Under the pieces are notes generated by a model that saw nothing but the letters and a program-made list of their open reading frames with translations, ran no database searches and was not told the origin of the DNA. Below, one piece after another: positions 45,012 through 54,755 of a DNA stretch of 64,000 bases. Numbering within the stretch: the stretch's first letter is position 1; the number at the start of each line of letters is the position of its first letter. A program made the position numbers and the translations under genes. Source of the stretch: Apoderus coryli (lineage: Eukaryota; Arthropoda; Insecta; Coleoptera; Attelabidae). The DNA lies in the NCBI GenBank assembly GCA_911728435.2, contig OU452206.1, positions 496,001 through 560,000 on the forward strand, read 5' to 3'.

Positions 45012-46442
45012 ATGACAGATTTGTTAGAAGACGTAGCAAACCTCTTAAGTAATTTATCATTTGAAGAAACAAATAATACATTAGAAAGTAGAGTTAATTC
45101 AAAAAATAAGACAAAAATGCCTAATGCAAATCAAGTTCAACAGCAAAGAGAAATAAATTGGGATTTATTTAGATCAAGACTAAATAATATTCGCCCTTAC
45201 GATGGAGATAGTAATTCATTGAATAAATTTATCTCTCGTTGCGACAACTTAGTTTTAACATATTCTGTATTTAATAATCCAGAAATTAACGGTTTAATAC
45301 TAGAATGTATTCAAGACAAGTTAGTAGGAAAAGCGGAAGCAATGGTCGGCAACCGCATGGAATTAAATAATTGGGATCTTCTTAAAAATGCCCTTAAACA
45401 ATGTTTCTCAGATCGAAGAAATTTGGATTGTTTATTCCAAGAATTAACAAGAACACGCCCTTATAAAAATGAACACTTAATAAATTTTGGTAGTAGATTA
45501 CAGTTATTACGCAGTCAGGTAGTTCAAAGAATTAGCAATGACACAGATTTAGCACACGAAGCAAAAGTTTGTCAAATTGTACATTGTGATAAAACAGCAT
45601 TAAACACATTTATAGCAGGTTGTACTGGTGTTCTCAGAAATAACATGCATATAAAGAAACCTGAGTCTTTAGAGGACGCAATGGCGTACGTAACAGAATT
45701 TGAAAATTTCGAAAGATTGTATGGTAATTTAAATTTCGACCACAAATCTCAAAATCAGTCTAATCAATTAATTCGTCCAAAGATACCTATTCAGAATCAA
45801 AATATTCAACCCTCGTACTATCAACCTTTCCAAAATTCAGGTTTTCAGAGACCTCAAAATTTCAATAATTTTATGCCTACTGCAAATCGCAACTTTAATA
45901 ACACAAATCAACACTTTTCAACAAAACCAGCATTTCCAAGTCAACCAATAAACGTTAGACCTATACCAAACCCAAATACAAGGTATCCAACTAATCGAGA
46001 AGTATTTGGTCAACCACAAAACGTTTTTAAACCCAAATTTATTGCACAAAATCAATTACCTAAACCCGAACCAATGTCGACAACTTCAAGAAATCCGACA
46101 ACAAATACCCAAAATAGAATGTCTAATCAATACTTTAATAAAGGAAATCAAAATTATTTCCAAAGACAACCCAATCAACCTTCCAACATTTTAGTTGAGG
46201 AACTTTTCAATCATGAATCCGATCAATATCCATTTGATCAATACCCCGAAACAAACACTGAAAGTTATTTTAATGAACCCAGCGATTATCAGTATAATTA
46301 TTATGAAACCACCCCTGTAAATTACGAACAAACTTACGAAATCTCTGATGCATCATTACCAGAGCAATCAGAATTAGAAATCGAGAAAAATAATGAAGAT
46401 GAAAATTTTCAGTTAACCCAAACTCCAAAACATATAACTTGA
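45012..46442 (+). CDS. gag: Gypsy-3 Gag
   Basis: The frame is open from 44952 (496 codons). I prefer the ATG at 45012 (MTDLLEDVANLL), because the 20 residues before it are a low-complexity Lys/Arg run. The capsid part covers about residues 50-240 (IRPYDGDSNSLNKFISRCD, DKLVGKAEAMVG, WDLLKNALKQCF, LNTFIAGCTG). The rest is Asn, Gln and Pro rich, without a zinc knuckle, as usual for errantiviruses. Its stop overlaps the next frame at 46439, in line with frameshift expression of Pol. The frame is intact. Confidence 0.85.
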   Translation: MTDLLEDVANLLSNLSFEETNNTLESRVNSKNKTKMPNANQVQQQREINWDLFRSRLNNIRPYDGDSNSLNKFISRCDNLVLTYSVFNNPEINGLILECIQDKLVGKAEAMVGNRMELNNWDLLKNALKQCFSDRRNLDCLFQELTRTRPYKNEHLINFGSRLQLLRSQVVQRISNDTDLAHEAKVCQIVHCDKTALNTFIAGCTGVLRNNMHIKKPESLEDAMAYVTEFENFERLYGNLNFDHKSQNQSNQLIRPKIPIQNQNIQPSYYQPFQNSGFQRPQNFNNFMPTANRNFNNTNQHFSTKPAFPSQPINVRPIPNPNTRYPTNREVFGQPQNVFKPKFIAQNQLPKPEPMSTTSRNPTTNTQNRMSNQYFNKGNQNYFQRQPNQPSNILVEELFNHESDQYPFDQYPETNTESYFNEPSDYQYNYYETTPVNYEQTYEISDASLPEQSELEIEKNNEDENFQLTQTPKHIT

Positions 46443-47242
46443 CAGAAATTAATATATCTTCCGATAATGCATTACCTTATATAGAAATTAAAAAACCTAA
46501 AATTAAATTACTTATAGACACTGGCAGTTCAAGATCAATAATAAAACCTTCAATAATAGAAAAATATTATCCGCATACTATATATCATTGTAAATCAACG
46601 ATCAAAACACCCTTAGGAAGCAAAGATATTCTTTATCAAGCTTCAGTTCCTGCATTTTCTGAATTTAAAACTGATAAAAATATAAATTTTATTCTATTTG
46701 ATTTTCATGACTTCTTTGATGGAGATATGAAAAATTTAAATTTAAACATCGATCTTACAAATCAAAGACTAGTTAACGACTTTAATGAAATTCCTTTTAA
46801 ATATAGAGAACCCACAGATGTCACTTTACATTATAAAGAAGGTAAAAAGAACCAAGTAGCAGACTTTCTCTCTAGAAATCCCCCTAGTGATGAATTAAAT
46901 GCTTTAGAAAATGAATCAGTTGTTGTTAACATAGGAGATTTAGAACAAGAAATAAGTAAAGCACTCCCTAATGTAAATATCCTTCCAGAACTTAACGACG
47001 AAGATTTATCACAAATCTTAGGACCAGATAATTTAAACCCTAAAAATAAAATAAATATTCTGTCCGATATACAAATAAGACCACCTAATATCGAATTACA
47101 ACCTAACAATGAATCTGATTTAGAAACTGTTCACACTGCATTAGAAAACCCTAATTTTAATATCCCAATATCTGAAAGATCATTAAATGTTTATAAATAT
47201 CAAATAATAATGACGTGTGGCGACACATTGAACACAAGTTAG
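46439..47242 (+). pseudogene. pol: Gypsy-3 Pol with protease joined to the end of RNase H
   Basis: 267 codons. The protease core LLIDTGSSRSIIKPS (about residues 30-45) is intact. At about residue 122 the text jumps from protease linker (NEIPFKYREPTDV) to the last part of RNase H (HYKEGKKNQVADFLSR). The whole reverse transcriptase and most of RNase H are therefore gone in one in-frame deletion. Linker text follows until the stop at 47242, and the next pol frame begins downstream after a break. Confidence 0.85.
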
Positions 47243-47453
47243 AAAAGAGAAAATTTTTGAAAATACTAGATACTTCGTAACATTTCAAAAAAGTAACATC
47301 GAACAAAACATTGTAAATTTTACAAAAGAATATCTCAACCCTAAACAAAACTATGCTTTATACTTTCAAAAGCATTTTCCTCCGGAACTCTTTACATTAA
47401 CCCTTCAAAAGTACTTTAAAAATTCATCTTTTAAACTTGTACAGTGTACAAAG

Positions 47454-48566
47454 ATGTTAAACGATGTAGTGACAGTAGAAGAACAAAATAACATAATTAA
47501 ATATCATCATGTTTACAAAACAGGACATCGCGGAATCAACGAAGTAAAAGCAGCTTTAAATTCTAGATATTACTGGCCGAAGATGAATGAAGATATCGAA
47601 ACTTTTATCAATAATTGTGAAACTTGCCTCAAAAATAAATACGATCGAAACCCACCAGTAATTAAATTCAATTTAACACCTACTTCTTCAAAACCATTTG
47701 ATCACATTCACATGGATGTTTTTAAAATAGCAAACGAATCATTTTTGACAATTATAGATTCTTTTTCCAGATATGGTCAAGCATATAAAATAAAATCGAC
47801 AACTGGAACAACTGTTGTTGAATCTTTATTAAATTTTATTTCACATCATGGATTACCTTATAAAATCACCACTGACAATGGCAGTGAATTTAAAAATTAT
47901 GATCTAGAAAATTTTTGTAAATTACATAGGATAGAATTACATTTTACAACAGCAAAAAATAGTAATTCCAACTCCCCGGTAGAACGATTTCATTCTAGTC
48001 TTATCGAGCATATTCGCTGCATACGCGAAGAAAATAAACAATTGTCAACAGAACAAATAATGAAATACGCTATACTAAGTTATAACAATTCTATACACAA
48101 CGTGACAAAATTTACACCATTCGATATAATAGAAGGACACATAAGTAATCCTAATCCATTCGACTTAAATGATCACTTAATTATATCTTCATACGTTCAA
48201 GACCATAAACAATTAACGAAAAAACTATATGAAACTATTAAAGATCGAAACGAAAAAACAAAAACAAAAATTATTACAAAGTTAAACGAAAATCGCGATG
48301 AACCCATCGACTATTCAAATGAAGACACTGTATATATTAAAACAAAAGAAAGAGATAAGAAATTACCAAAATTTAAAAAGACCAAACTTTTAAGCCAGTC
48401 TGACATTAAGTTAAAAACTAACTCTGGCACATATCACAAAAGTAATGCGAGGAAACCCCGTAATAATACTAAACAATCTTTACAGGGTGACCAAGAAGAC
48501 AATGAAGCTCATAATCCTTTACCTGGTACTTCAAGCGCTGACATCAGTCACACCAGTAACGGATGA
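47454..48566 (+). CDS. pol: Gypsy-3 integrase
   Basis: 370 codons. Zinc domain: HHVYKTGHRG and CETCLKN. Catalytic residues are D88 (HIHMDVF), D141 (TTDNGSEF) and E177 (SPVERFH), with 35 residues between the last two. The C-terminal region is Lys-rich. The pol frame extends upstream of this ATG in broken form (47243-47453 has pol-like text with at least one shift). The 3' end overlaps the env frame, the usual errantivirus arrangement in which env is made from a spliced RNA. Confidence 0.88.
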   Translation: MLNDVVTVEEQNNIIKYHHVYKTGHRGINEVKAALNSRYYWPKMNEDIETFINNCETCLKNKYDRNPPVIKFNLTPTSSKPFDHIHMDVFKIANESFLTIIDSFSRYGQAYKIKSTTGTTVVESLLNFISHHGLPYKITTDNGSEFKNYDLENFCKLHRIELHFTTAKNSNSNSPVERFHSSLIEHIRCIREENKQLSTEQIMKYAILSYNNSIHNVTKFTPFDIIEGHISNPNPFDLNDHLIISSYVQDHKQLTKKLYETIKDRNEKTKTKIITKLNENRDEPIDYSNEDTVYIKTKERDKKLPKFKKTKLLSQSDIKLKTNSGTYHKSNARKPRNNTKQSLQGDQEDNEAHNPLPGTSSADISHTSNG

Positions 48567-49677
48567 CATAAATATTACCCCAATTAACAATTTAATACTT
48601 CCAATTGAATTGGGAAGTTCACGTTTAGTTTATACCAAACATACGTTTCTTTATTATTTAGATTTTAGTAATATTATTAAGCAAATAAATAAATTAAGTG
48701 AAAACTTTATTATAGTTAAGAATAGTATTATAGTTGTAAATGCTTCAAATCCAATTTCATATCATGGCTTAGCTGAAAACATGCTTAAACGTACAGAATT
48801 CTTAATTGAAACTACAAAGAAAAAACTTGAAAATATATTTCCTTCATTTAATATACAACGTCGCAGGAAAAGAGGTTTATTAAATGTTGTAGGTAAAGTT
48901 AACAAATGGCTATTCGGTACTTTAGATTCTGAAGACGAAGAAAAATATAATAATGCTATATATAAATTAGAACAAAACCAAAAGGACTTAGCACATGAAG
49001 TAAACTTACAAATTTCTTTATCAAAAAATCTAATTAATCATTATAATAAAACAATCCAAATATTGTATAATAATCAAGAAAAACTTGAACAAGATTTAAC
49101 AAGGTTTCAAACAACAGTTCAATCTAGTATTAAAGATGTTAATGATTACATTAGTTTTCACGGGACTATTTCACAAATAAATTTAGATTGTCAAAACATA
49201 ATAACATTTATCGATAATATCGAAAATGCTATCATATTTTCAAAATTAAATATGCTACATAATTCTATCATATCGAGCTATGAAGTTAAGGAAATGATAA
49301 ATTATTTAGGTAAACTCTACGGGAAAGACGAAATTCCAACTTTTACAAATATAATAACCTATTATCAGTTTTTAGACACACAAGTGACCATTTCAAATTT
49401 AAAACTAATTTTTGCTATTCATGTTCCTATTTTACAAACCGAAGTTCTTAAATACTTCCATCTATATCCTATTATCCAAAACCACAAAATGTATACCCCA
49501 AAATATCCTTATTTGGCACAAACGGCAACCAACGCACAATTCCAAAAAGAAGATTGTCCACGTTTGGAAGACGTTTACTATTGTCAAGGAAGTCCTGTGT
49601 TACCAGACGAATGCACACTTAAATTTATGAACGGCGAAACCCCAGAACAGTGTCAAACCTGGGAAATCAACGCTTAA
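48502..49677 (+). pseudogene. env: Gypsy-3 Env, first part, ended by one in-frame stop
   Basis: The frame is open from 48445. The ATG at 48502 begins a hydrophobic signal peptide (MKLIILYLVLQALTS). A basic furin-type cleavage site (RRRKRG) is followed by a glycine/hydrophobic stretch and helical coils. This is the F-protein-like layout of errantivirus envelopes, which derive from baculovirus-type fusion proteins. A TAA at 49675-49677 stops it, and the same frame stays open afterwards. The protein could not reach its membrane anchor. Confidence 0.82.
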
Positions 49678-50193
49678 AACTCCATAACTTATCAAGTTAC
49701 GCAAAATATGATCCTGATAATACCGTCAAAACCACAAAAAATATATTCAAAATGTCAATCCAACCAATATTTGGAAATTAGTTCTCCAGTATTAATAAAA
49801 ATACCACCAACATGCGAAGTTCACATCAATAACGAAAAATTTATGAACAATCACGAAATGCAACATGGAAAACCATTAATCTTACCAAAATTAGAAATCA
49901 CAAAATTAAAAAGTCCAAAAATGTTCGAAGCCTCAAATTTTACAAAACTCAATTTAGAAGAAATGTATCGAATAAACGAAATAACGAAGCAACTAAAACC
50001 GATCATGTTACGAGATATCACCGAAGAAAAGTCTACATTATTTACTACAATCCTCATCATCATAGCAATCACAATCATCACATATTTTGGATGGAAAATT
50101 TGGAATAGAAGAGTCCAAATTTTGAAAATGTTCGAAAATAGGCCAAATCCACAACTCACTGACGAAAATAACTCCATTATTTTCGCATCTTAA
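49678..50193 (+). pseudogene. env: Gypsy-3 Env, C-terminal part with membrane anchor
   Basis: Continues the env frame after the stop; the first ATG is at 49708. It contains a Cys-bearing ectodomain end and one membrane segment (TTILIIIAITIITYF), then a short cytoplasmic tail. It ends at TAA 50191-50193, directly before the polypurine tract. Confidence 0.8.
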
Positions 50194-50422
50194 GGAGGGA
50201 GGAGTTACGAGCCCATAAATTACTTAGTATTTAAGAATTATTGTTATCTTTAGTATTATATTTCACTTATGTCTGTATTTTAATTCATATAAAACTGTTT
50301 TGCAAATTAAATATAATTCATTCTCAAACTAGTAGCTGTAAATAAAAGATTTGAAGTTTTTACTGTTAATAAAGATTTTATAATTTTTTAAAAATCGTTT
50401 CAAAGTTAATTTATCCAAAATT
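50192..50422 (+). repeat. Polypurine tract and 3' LTR of Gypsy-3
   Basis: AAGGAGGGAGG at 50192-50202 is followed by the 220-bp LTR at 50203-50422. Confidence 0.9.
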
Positions 50423-50826
50423 TTGGGGTATTTCTTAATTTATATTATTTTGCAATCAAAAAAAAAAAACTTTTATTGCATCGTGGATCCACTCGCAGGT
50501 GAAGCATCATTTAGCCGTTTTGGAGATATAATAAATATGTATTATGTCAGGTAATAAAAGGTTTCAAAACTATAAATATCAAATGTTAAATTAATTTTTG
50601 AAATATGAAAATCTAGAAGCATTACAGTGTTACAAAACATGTCAAAAACTGGTATTTTATTAGCGGACATCCATATCAATCCTGGAGTGACATTTTGCCA
50701 GCATATTTTCGCAATAACTAGCTCATAAAACCAACTGAATTTCAGTTGCATATCAATAAATATTCAGTTTTTAAGAAAAACTTTAATATAAACTTTATAT
50801 CAGAAAACGAAGCATTTGCGGACATA
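50423..50826. repeat. Dispersed repeat fragment, first copy
   Basis: Shares TATTTCTTAATTTATATTAT and following text, including ATCGTGGATCCACTC and GCCAGCATATTT, with 54213-54340. The two copies are diverged and of unknown type. There is no gene. Confidence 0.6.
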
Positions 50827-52913
50827 CAGGGTGGTCCAACGAAAAGTTTGCACCTAGCTTTTCTCTTTTTTTTGTAGTCGAATGCGAAAATGCTCGGACA
50901 CGTCGATTTTGCTTTTGAGGGGGACACATTTTAAACATATTTTTCGATCTGCGCCTTTAACCCCCTAGCGGGGGTGAGTAACAACCCTAAAATTTTAAAT
51001 GGAAAGAGGGGTCTAATGACATATCATTTGAAAGGACACAAAATTGTCTTTCTAATGATACCCTATTTGTCGAATTTTACTAAAACAGTTAATACGAAAA
51101 CGACTTTAAAGACATTAAGCCGATAATTTTGGTATTAATGAGAAATACAAATAAGTTTTAATTATTGCGAGTGAAAACACCTGCAATCGTTAGTACATTC
51201 CAATGTTTGTTAGTTTTAACATTGCTTTGTAAAAAAAGTAAACAAGCTGTTAAATTGATTTATTAAAACGTTACATTAACAAATGTTGAAAATGTGACCC
51301 ATTTGATTCCATACAATAATACAGATTTTGTTCAAATCTATTTCTAACATTTTGTAGCATATCAGGTGTTATGTTTCTGCACTCTTCTGTAATGCGTTGG
51401 CGAAGATTTTCTATGGACTCGGGCTTCGTGGCAAAACATTTATTTTTTAAGTGCCCCCAAAGAAAAAAGTCTAAAGGCGATAAATCCGGTGACCTGGCAG
51501 GCCATTCAATTGGGCCCCTCCTTCCAATCCACCGTCCAGGGAACCGGTCATCTAAGAACTGTCTTACAGGAGCCACATAGTGCGGAGGTGCTCCATCTTG
51601 CTGGAAATAAAGCCGATCAGCAGTATGATTTTGGTCATCTTCTATTATTTGTGTTATTAAAGGATCAATTGTGTCTTCAAGCATGTTTAGGTACACTTCA
51701 CCAGTTAAATTTCCAGGAATAAAAAGTGGTCCTATAATATGATTTCCTAATATGCCACACCAGACGTTTATTTTTTGAGGATACTGGGTATGAACCTCAC
51801 GGAATAAATGTGGGTTACTGTCATCCCAGTAACGGCAATTGTGCCTATTTACAGCTCCATTCAAATAAAATGTGCATTCGTCGGAAAAACAAATGTTAAA
51901 TAATAATTGCGGATCTTCAATTAAACGCTGGCTCATTGCTTCACAAAATTGCAGCCTTCTATCAGGATCATCCTCATTTAGTTCCTGTACTAATTTGATT
52001 TTGTACGGATGAAATTTGTACGCTTTTAAAATTCGTATTATGGACGAACGGGAGACACCTGAGGCTTCAGCTAGTTGACGGGTACTTTGACTATGATCCA
52101 TTTCAACATGCCCTAAAACAGCGACTTCCACAGCTTCATTTCTGATCGGTTTCTGCGGCTGGTGTTTTACATTACAGACAGATCCGGTATCTACAAACTT
52201 TTTAACTAACTTGCCAACGTACACATCATTCACATTTTTATCGGGATGTCTCTCATTAAATAAGCGAGCCGTAAGTCTAGCACTACTATTATTTTGAAAA
52301 TAAAGTTTAACAATTTCAACTCGTTCTAGAATGGAATAAATCATTTTGTACGGTAAAAGTAAAATAACTTGAGAAGCAACCAAACTGAATCAATGAAAAG
52401 ACTAAAATAAACGGTGTAAATTCTTTTCCTACACGTATCTGCAGTTTTTATTTCAACAAAAAACGCAAACGATTAGTGAGGAATTTAGTTCTGATAAATA
52501 AGATAGTGTTTTTGAAATCCCGGTTTTCTTCAAAGTAAATAATTTAGAAATGATTGTAGTTGTTTTCAGTCGTAATAATTAAAACTTATTTGTATTTCTC
52601 ATTAATACCAAAATTATCGGCTTAATGTCTTTAAAGTCGTTTTCGTATTAACTGTTTTAGTAAAATTCGACAAATAGGGTATCATTAGAAAGACAATTTT
52701 GTGTCCTTTCAAATGATATGTCATTAGACCCCTCTTTCCATTTAAAATTTTAGGGTTGTTACTCACCCCCGCTAGGGGGTTAAAGGCGCAGATCGAAAAA
52801 TATGTTTAAAATGTGTCCCCCTCAAAAGCAAAATCGACGTGTCCGAGCATTTTCGCATTCGACTACAAAAAAAAGAGAAAAGCTAGGTGCAAACTTTTCG
52901 TTGGACCACCCTG
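50827..52913 (-). mobile_element. Complete mariner-like transposon with long TIRs
   Basis: 2,087 bp with near-perfect 343-bp terminal inverted repeats (50827-51169 and 52571-52913). It starts CAGGGTGGTCCAACG and ends with the inverse. Both sides carry the TA target duplication (50825-50826, 52914-52915). One intact transposase frame lies on the minus strand. Structure and TIR identity suggest a recent, possibly active copy. Confidence 0.95.
51271..52344 (-). CDS. Mariner-like transposase, DD41D type
   Basis: 357 residues from the ATG at 52344 (MIYSILERVEIVKLYF); the frame is open 13 codons further up. Two helix-turn-helix regions fill the first 120 residues (ARLTARLFNERHPDKN and TRQLAEASGVSRSSIIRIL). 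Catalytic Asp residues are D155 (FSDECTFYLNG) and D250 (FQQDGAPPHY). The third acidic residue lies in ARSPDLSPLDFFLWG. The D of PLDFF gives 41 residues between second and third, as in the rosa-like DD41D group; D287 would give 36. It binds the TIRs and catalyses cut-and-paste movement at TA. No stop or frame break was seen. Confidence 0.93.
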   Translation of the reverse strand: MIYSILERVEIVKLYFQNNSSARLTARLFNERHPDKNVNDVYVGKLVKKFVDTGSVCNVKHQPQKPIRNEAVEVAVLGHVEMDHSQSTRQLAEASGVSRSSIIRILKAYKFHPYKIKLVQELNEDDPDRRLQFCEAMSQRLIEDPQLLFNICFSDECTFYLNGAVNRHNCRYWDDSNPHLFREVHTQYPQKINVWCGILGNHIIGPLFIPGNLTGEVYLNMLEDTIDPLITQIIEDDQNHTADRLYFQQDGAPPHYVAPVRQFLDDRFPGRWIGRRGPIEWPARSPDLSPLDFFLWGHLKNKCFATKPESIENLRQRITEECRNITPDMLQNVRNRFEQNLYYCMESNGSHFQHLLM

Positions 52914-53520
52914 TATGTTTATATAGCAAACTGTCATTATTTTTTCATGCAGAATTACCTCCTGGAGTTTGTCGCACTTATTTACTAACACCCTGTATAT
53001 ATTATAAGATACTATACTATAACTATAAGCGCGGCGAATTGCTTTGAACCCACGTACATCAGACGTGCCGACACGAGGTGAAGTAACTGTCTATTATTTT
53101 ATCTGTGACAAAACCCTTCAATTTAGACCCATAAAAAATTATTACTTTTTTAAGCAAATAAGTATGAACAGGGAATTAACAACAATATTTATTCCAGTGG
53201 CGTAAAAAATAGGGGGATAAAAAGTGCCACTGGTTCATTTTTTAAAAATATTGTTTATGTCAAAATATGACTTTTTTAAAGAACATAGCGGTCACTAAAG
53301 TTGAAGAAAAATATTTAAAGGCGTTTTTGAATGATAGAAAATTTTCGATTTTAAATTTGAAACTTTGACACCCTGTATCTAGACAACTAAGCCATTTAAG
53401 AGTATATGTCCCTATAGCAAAATGCATGAATTAGCGAAAGCTTTCTGTGGTCGAATTTAGAAACACCCTGTATAATACAAATTTGTAACTATTCTTAAAT
53501 CTGCAAACATAATTTTTGAG
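52914..53520. other. Intergenic, with several ACACCCTGTATA words
   Basis: No gene. The words CACCCTGTA(T) at about 52909, 52989, 53371 and 53464 look like ends of small mariner-type MITEs, but I could not pair them into elements. The 9 bp at 53512-53520 are the target copy of the next element. Confidence 0.5.
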
Positions 53521-54101
53521 TTTGTTTTTTTAATTTTTAGCAAAGTGTACATTTTTTCACGTGTCTAATTTTATTTTTTTTTTTCATTTTTACAACGTTT
53601 TGACGATATCGTCTTCATCAGATGTTATTCTATTTCGGGTTTTCTTGAAATTAAATACATGAAACAGTTTTGTTATTAAAATTTAAAATATAACATAACA
53701 GTTTAAAAATTGCATTGTATAAACTAAAATCTTTTGTTTTTTCTTTTAAATAAAAAAATAATAATAATATAAAATTATCTATAGAGAAGAATTTATAAAT
53801 GTATATTGGCAATTGTTAAAAATTGTTAAACTGTAAATGATTATAAATGTTTTGATGTTTTGTGAAATAGATATTTTTATATAAAAAAAAGAAAAGATTT
53901 TAGTTTATACAATGCAATTTTTAAAATTTTATGTTACATTTTATATTTTAATAACAAAATTGTTTAATGTATTTAATTTAAGAAAAAGCGAAATAGAATA
54001 ACACCTGAAAAAGGCGGTAAACCATCATCGAAATCTTGTAAAAAGTAAAGAAAATTAAATTAGACACATGAAATGTAAACTTTGCTAAAAATTAAAAAAA
54101 T
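53521..54101. mobile_element. 581-bp fold-back MITE with 9-bp target duplication
   Basis: Arms of roughly 240 bp are inverted copies: AGCAAAGTGTACATTTTTTC against the inverse at about 54075-54090, and GCATTGTATAAACTAAAATC against GATTTTAGTTTATACAATGC. It is flanked by ATTTTTGAG at 53512-53520 and 54102-54110. Nine bases suggest a Mutator-like source. It has no coding frame. Confidence 0.7.
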
Positions 54102-54755
54102 ATTTTTGAGATAACCTTAAACCCAAAGAAAAACAATGCAAAAATTAACAGAAAAATGGTTCAAGGACAAAAAAAAAAAAAGAAAGACAATTATTAATGT
54201 TAAAAATGTTATTGGCATATTTCTTAATTTATATTATTTTGCAATGAAAAAAAACTTTTACTCCATCGTGGATTCACTCATTTAACCGTCTTGGAGATTC
54301 CTGCGGTGACTATTTGCCAGCATATTTCCGCCCCATGTATAGAACGCCATCAGCTTCATTAACAGATATTTCATGTAGGCGATAAATAATTCCAGAATGT
54401 TTTGGAAGAAACAATGTACAAAATTTGAGCCTACCTAGGTATAATACCTAAGTAGTTGGGTCAAGAAAGTATTGAGACGAATCTTTTGTATTACCTCTGG
54501 GTGCAATAAAATAATAAAATTTTCAAGTATAAAATATATAAGGTCATATTCCATATTCTACCTGATATCATACTATTATAATTTTTTCAAGATTCTGTTT
54601 TTCCCAATTACCTGAAAGGGTAGTTTTGCCATTTGAAAAAGCAAAATCATTTTCAATCTCAGTTCAGTCTAGTTTACAAATTTGTGTCAAGTGCTTTAGC
54701 TCAAGAAACTTCAGTGTGTTACCTGATTTTTTAAAAGTGAAAAGATAAATTCAAC
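54102..54755. repeat. Dispersed repeat fragment, second copy, and gene upstream region
   Basis: 54213-54340 matches 50428-50710 in part. The rest is AT-rich. A TCAGT initiator word near 54663 (TTCAGTCTAG) could mark the start of the exonuclease gene transcript, but no TATA box was pinned down. Confidence 0.45.

Larger units (their letters stand above)
44450..50422 (+). mobile_element. Gypsy-3: errantivirus-like LTR element with env, reverse transcriptase deleted
   Basis: LTRs 44450-44670 and 50203-50422 start AGTTACGAG, end near AATT and differ at about four positions. The tRNA-Ser primer site, gag, protease, integrase, env and polypurine tract are in errantivirus order. Reverse transcriptase and most of RNase H are missing. 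The flanks show no matching 4-bp duplication (GTCG before, TTGG after), and the right flank is not the tandem unit. The copy therefore arose or was joined by recombination, or a deletion followed insertion. Confidence 0.92.

Noticed and set aside
51371..51722. Plus-strand frames inside the mariner-like transposase
   Set aside because: Shadows of the minus-strand transposase, which carries all conserved motifs.
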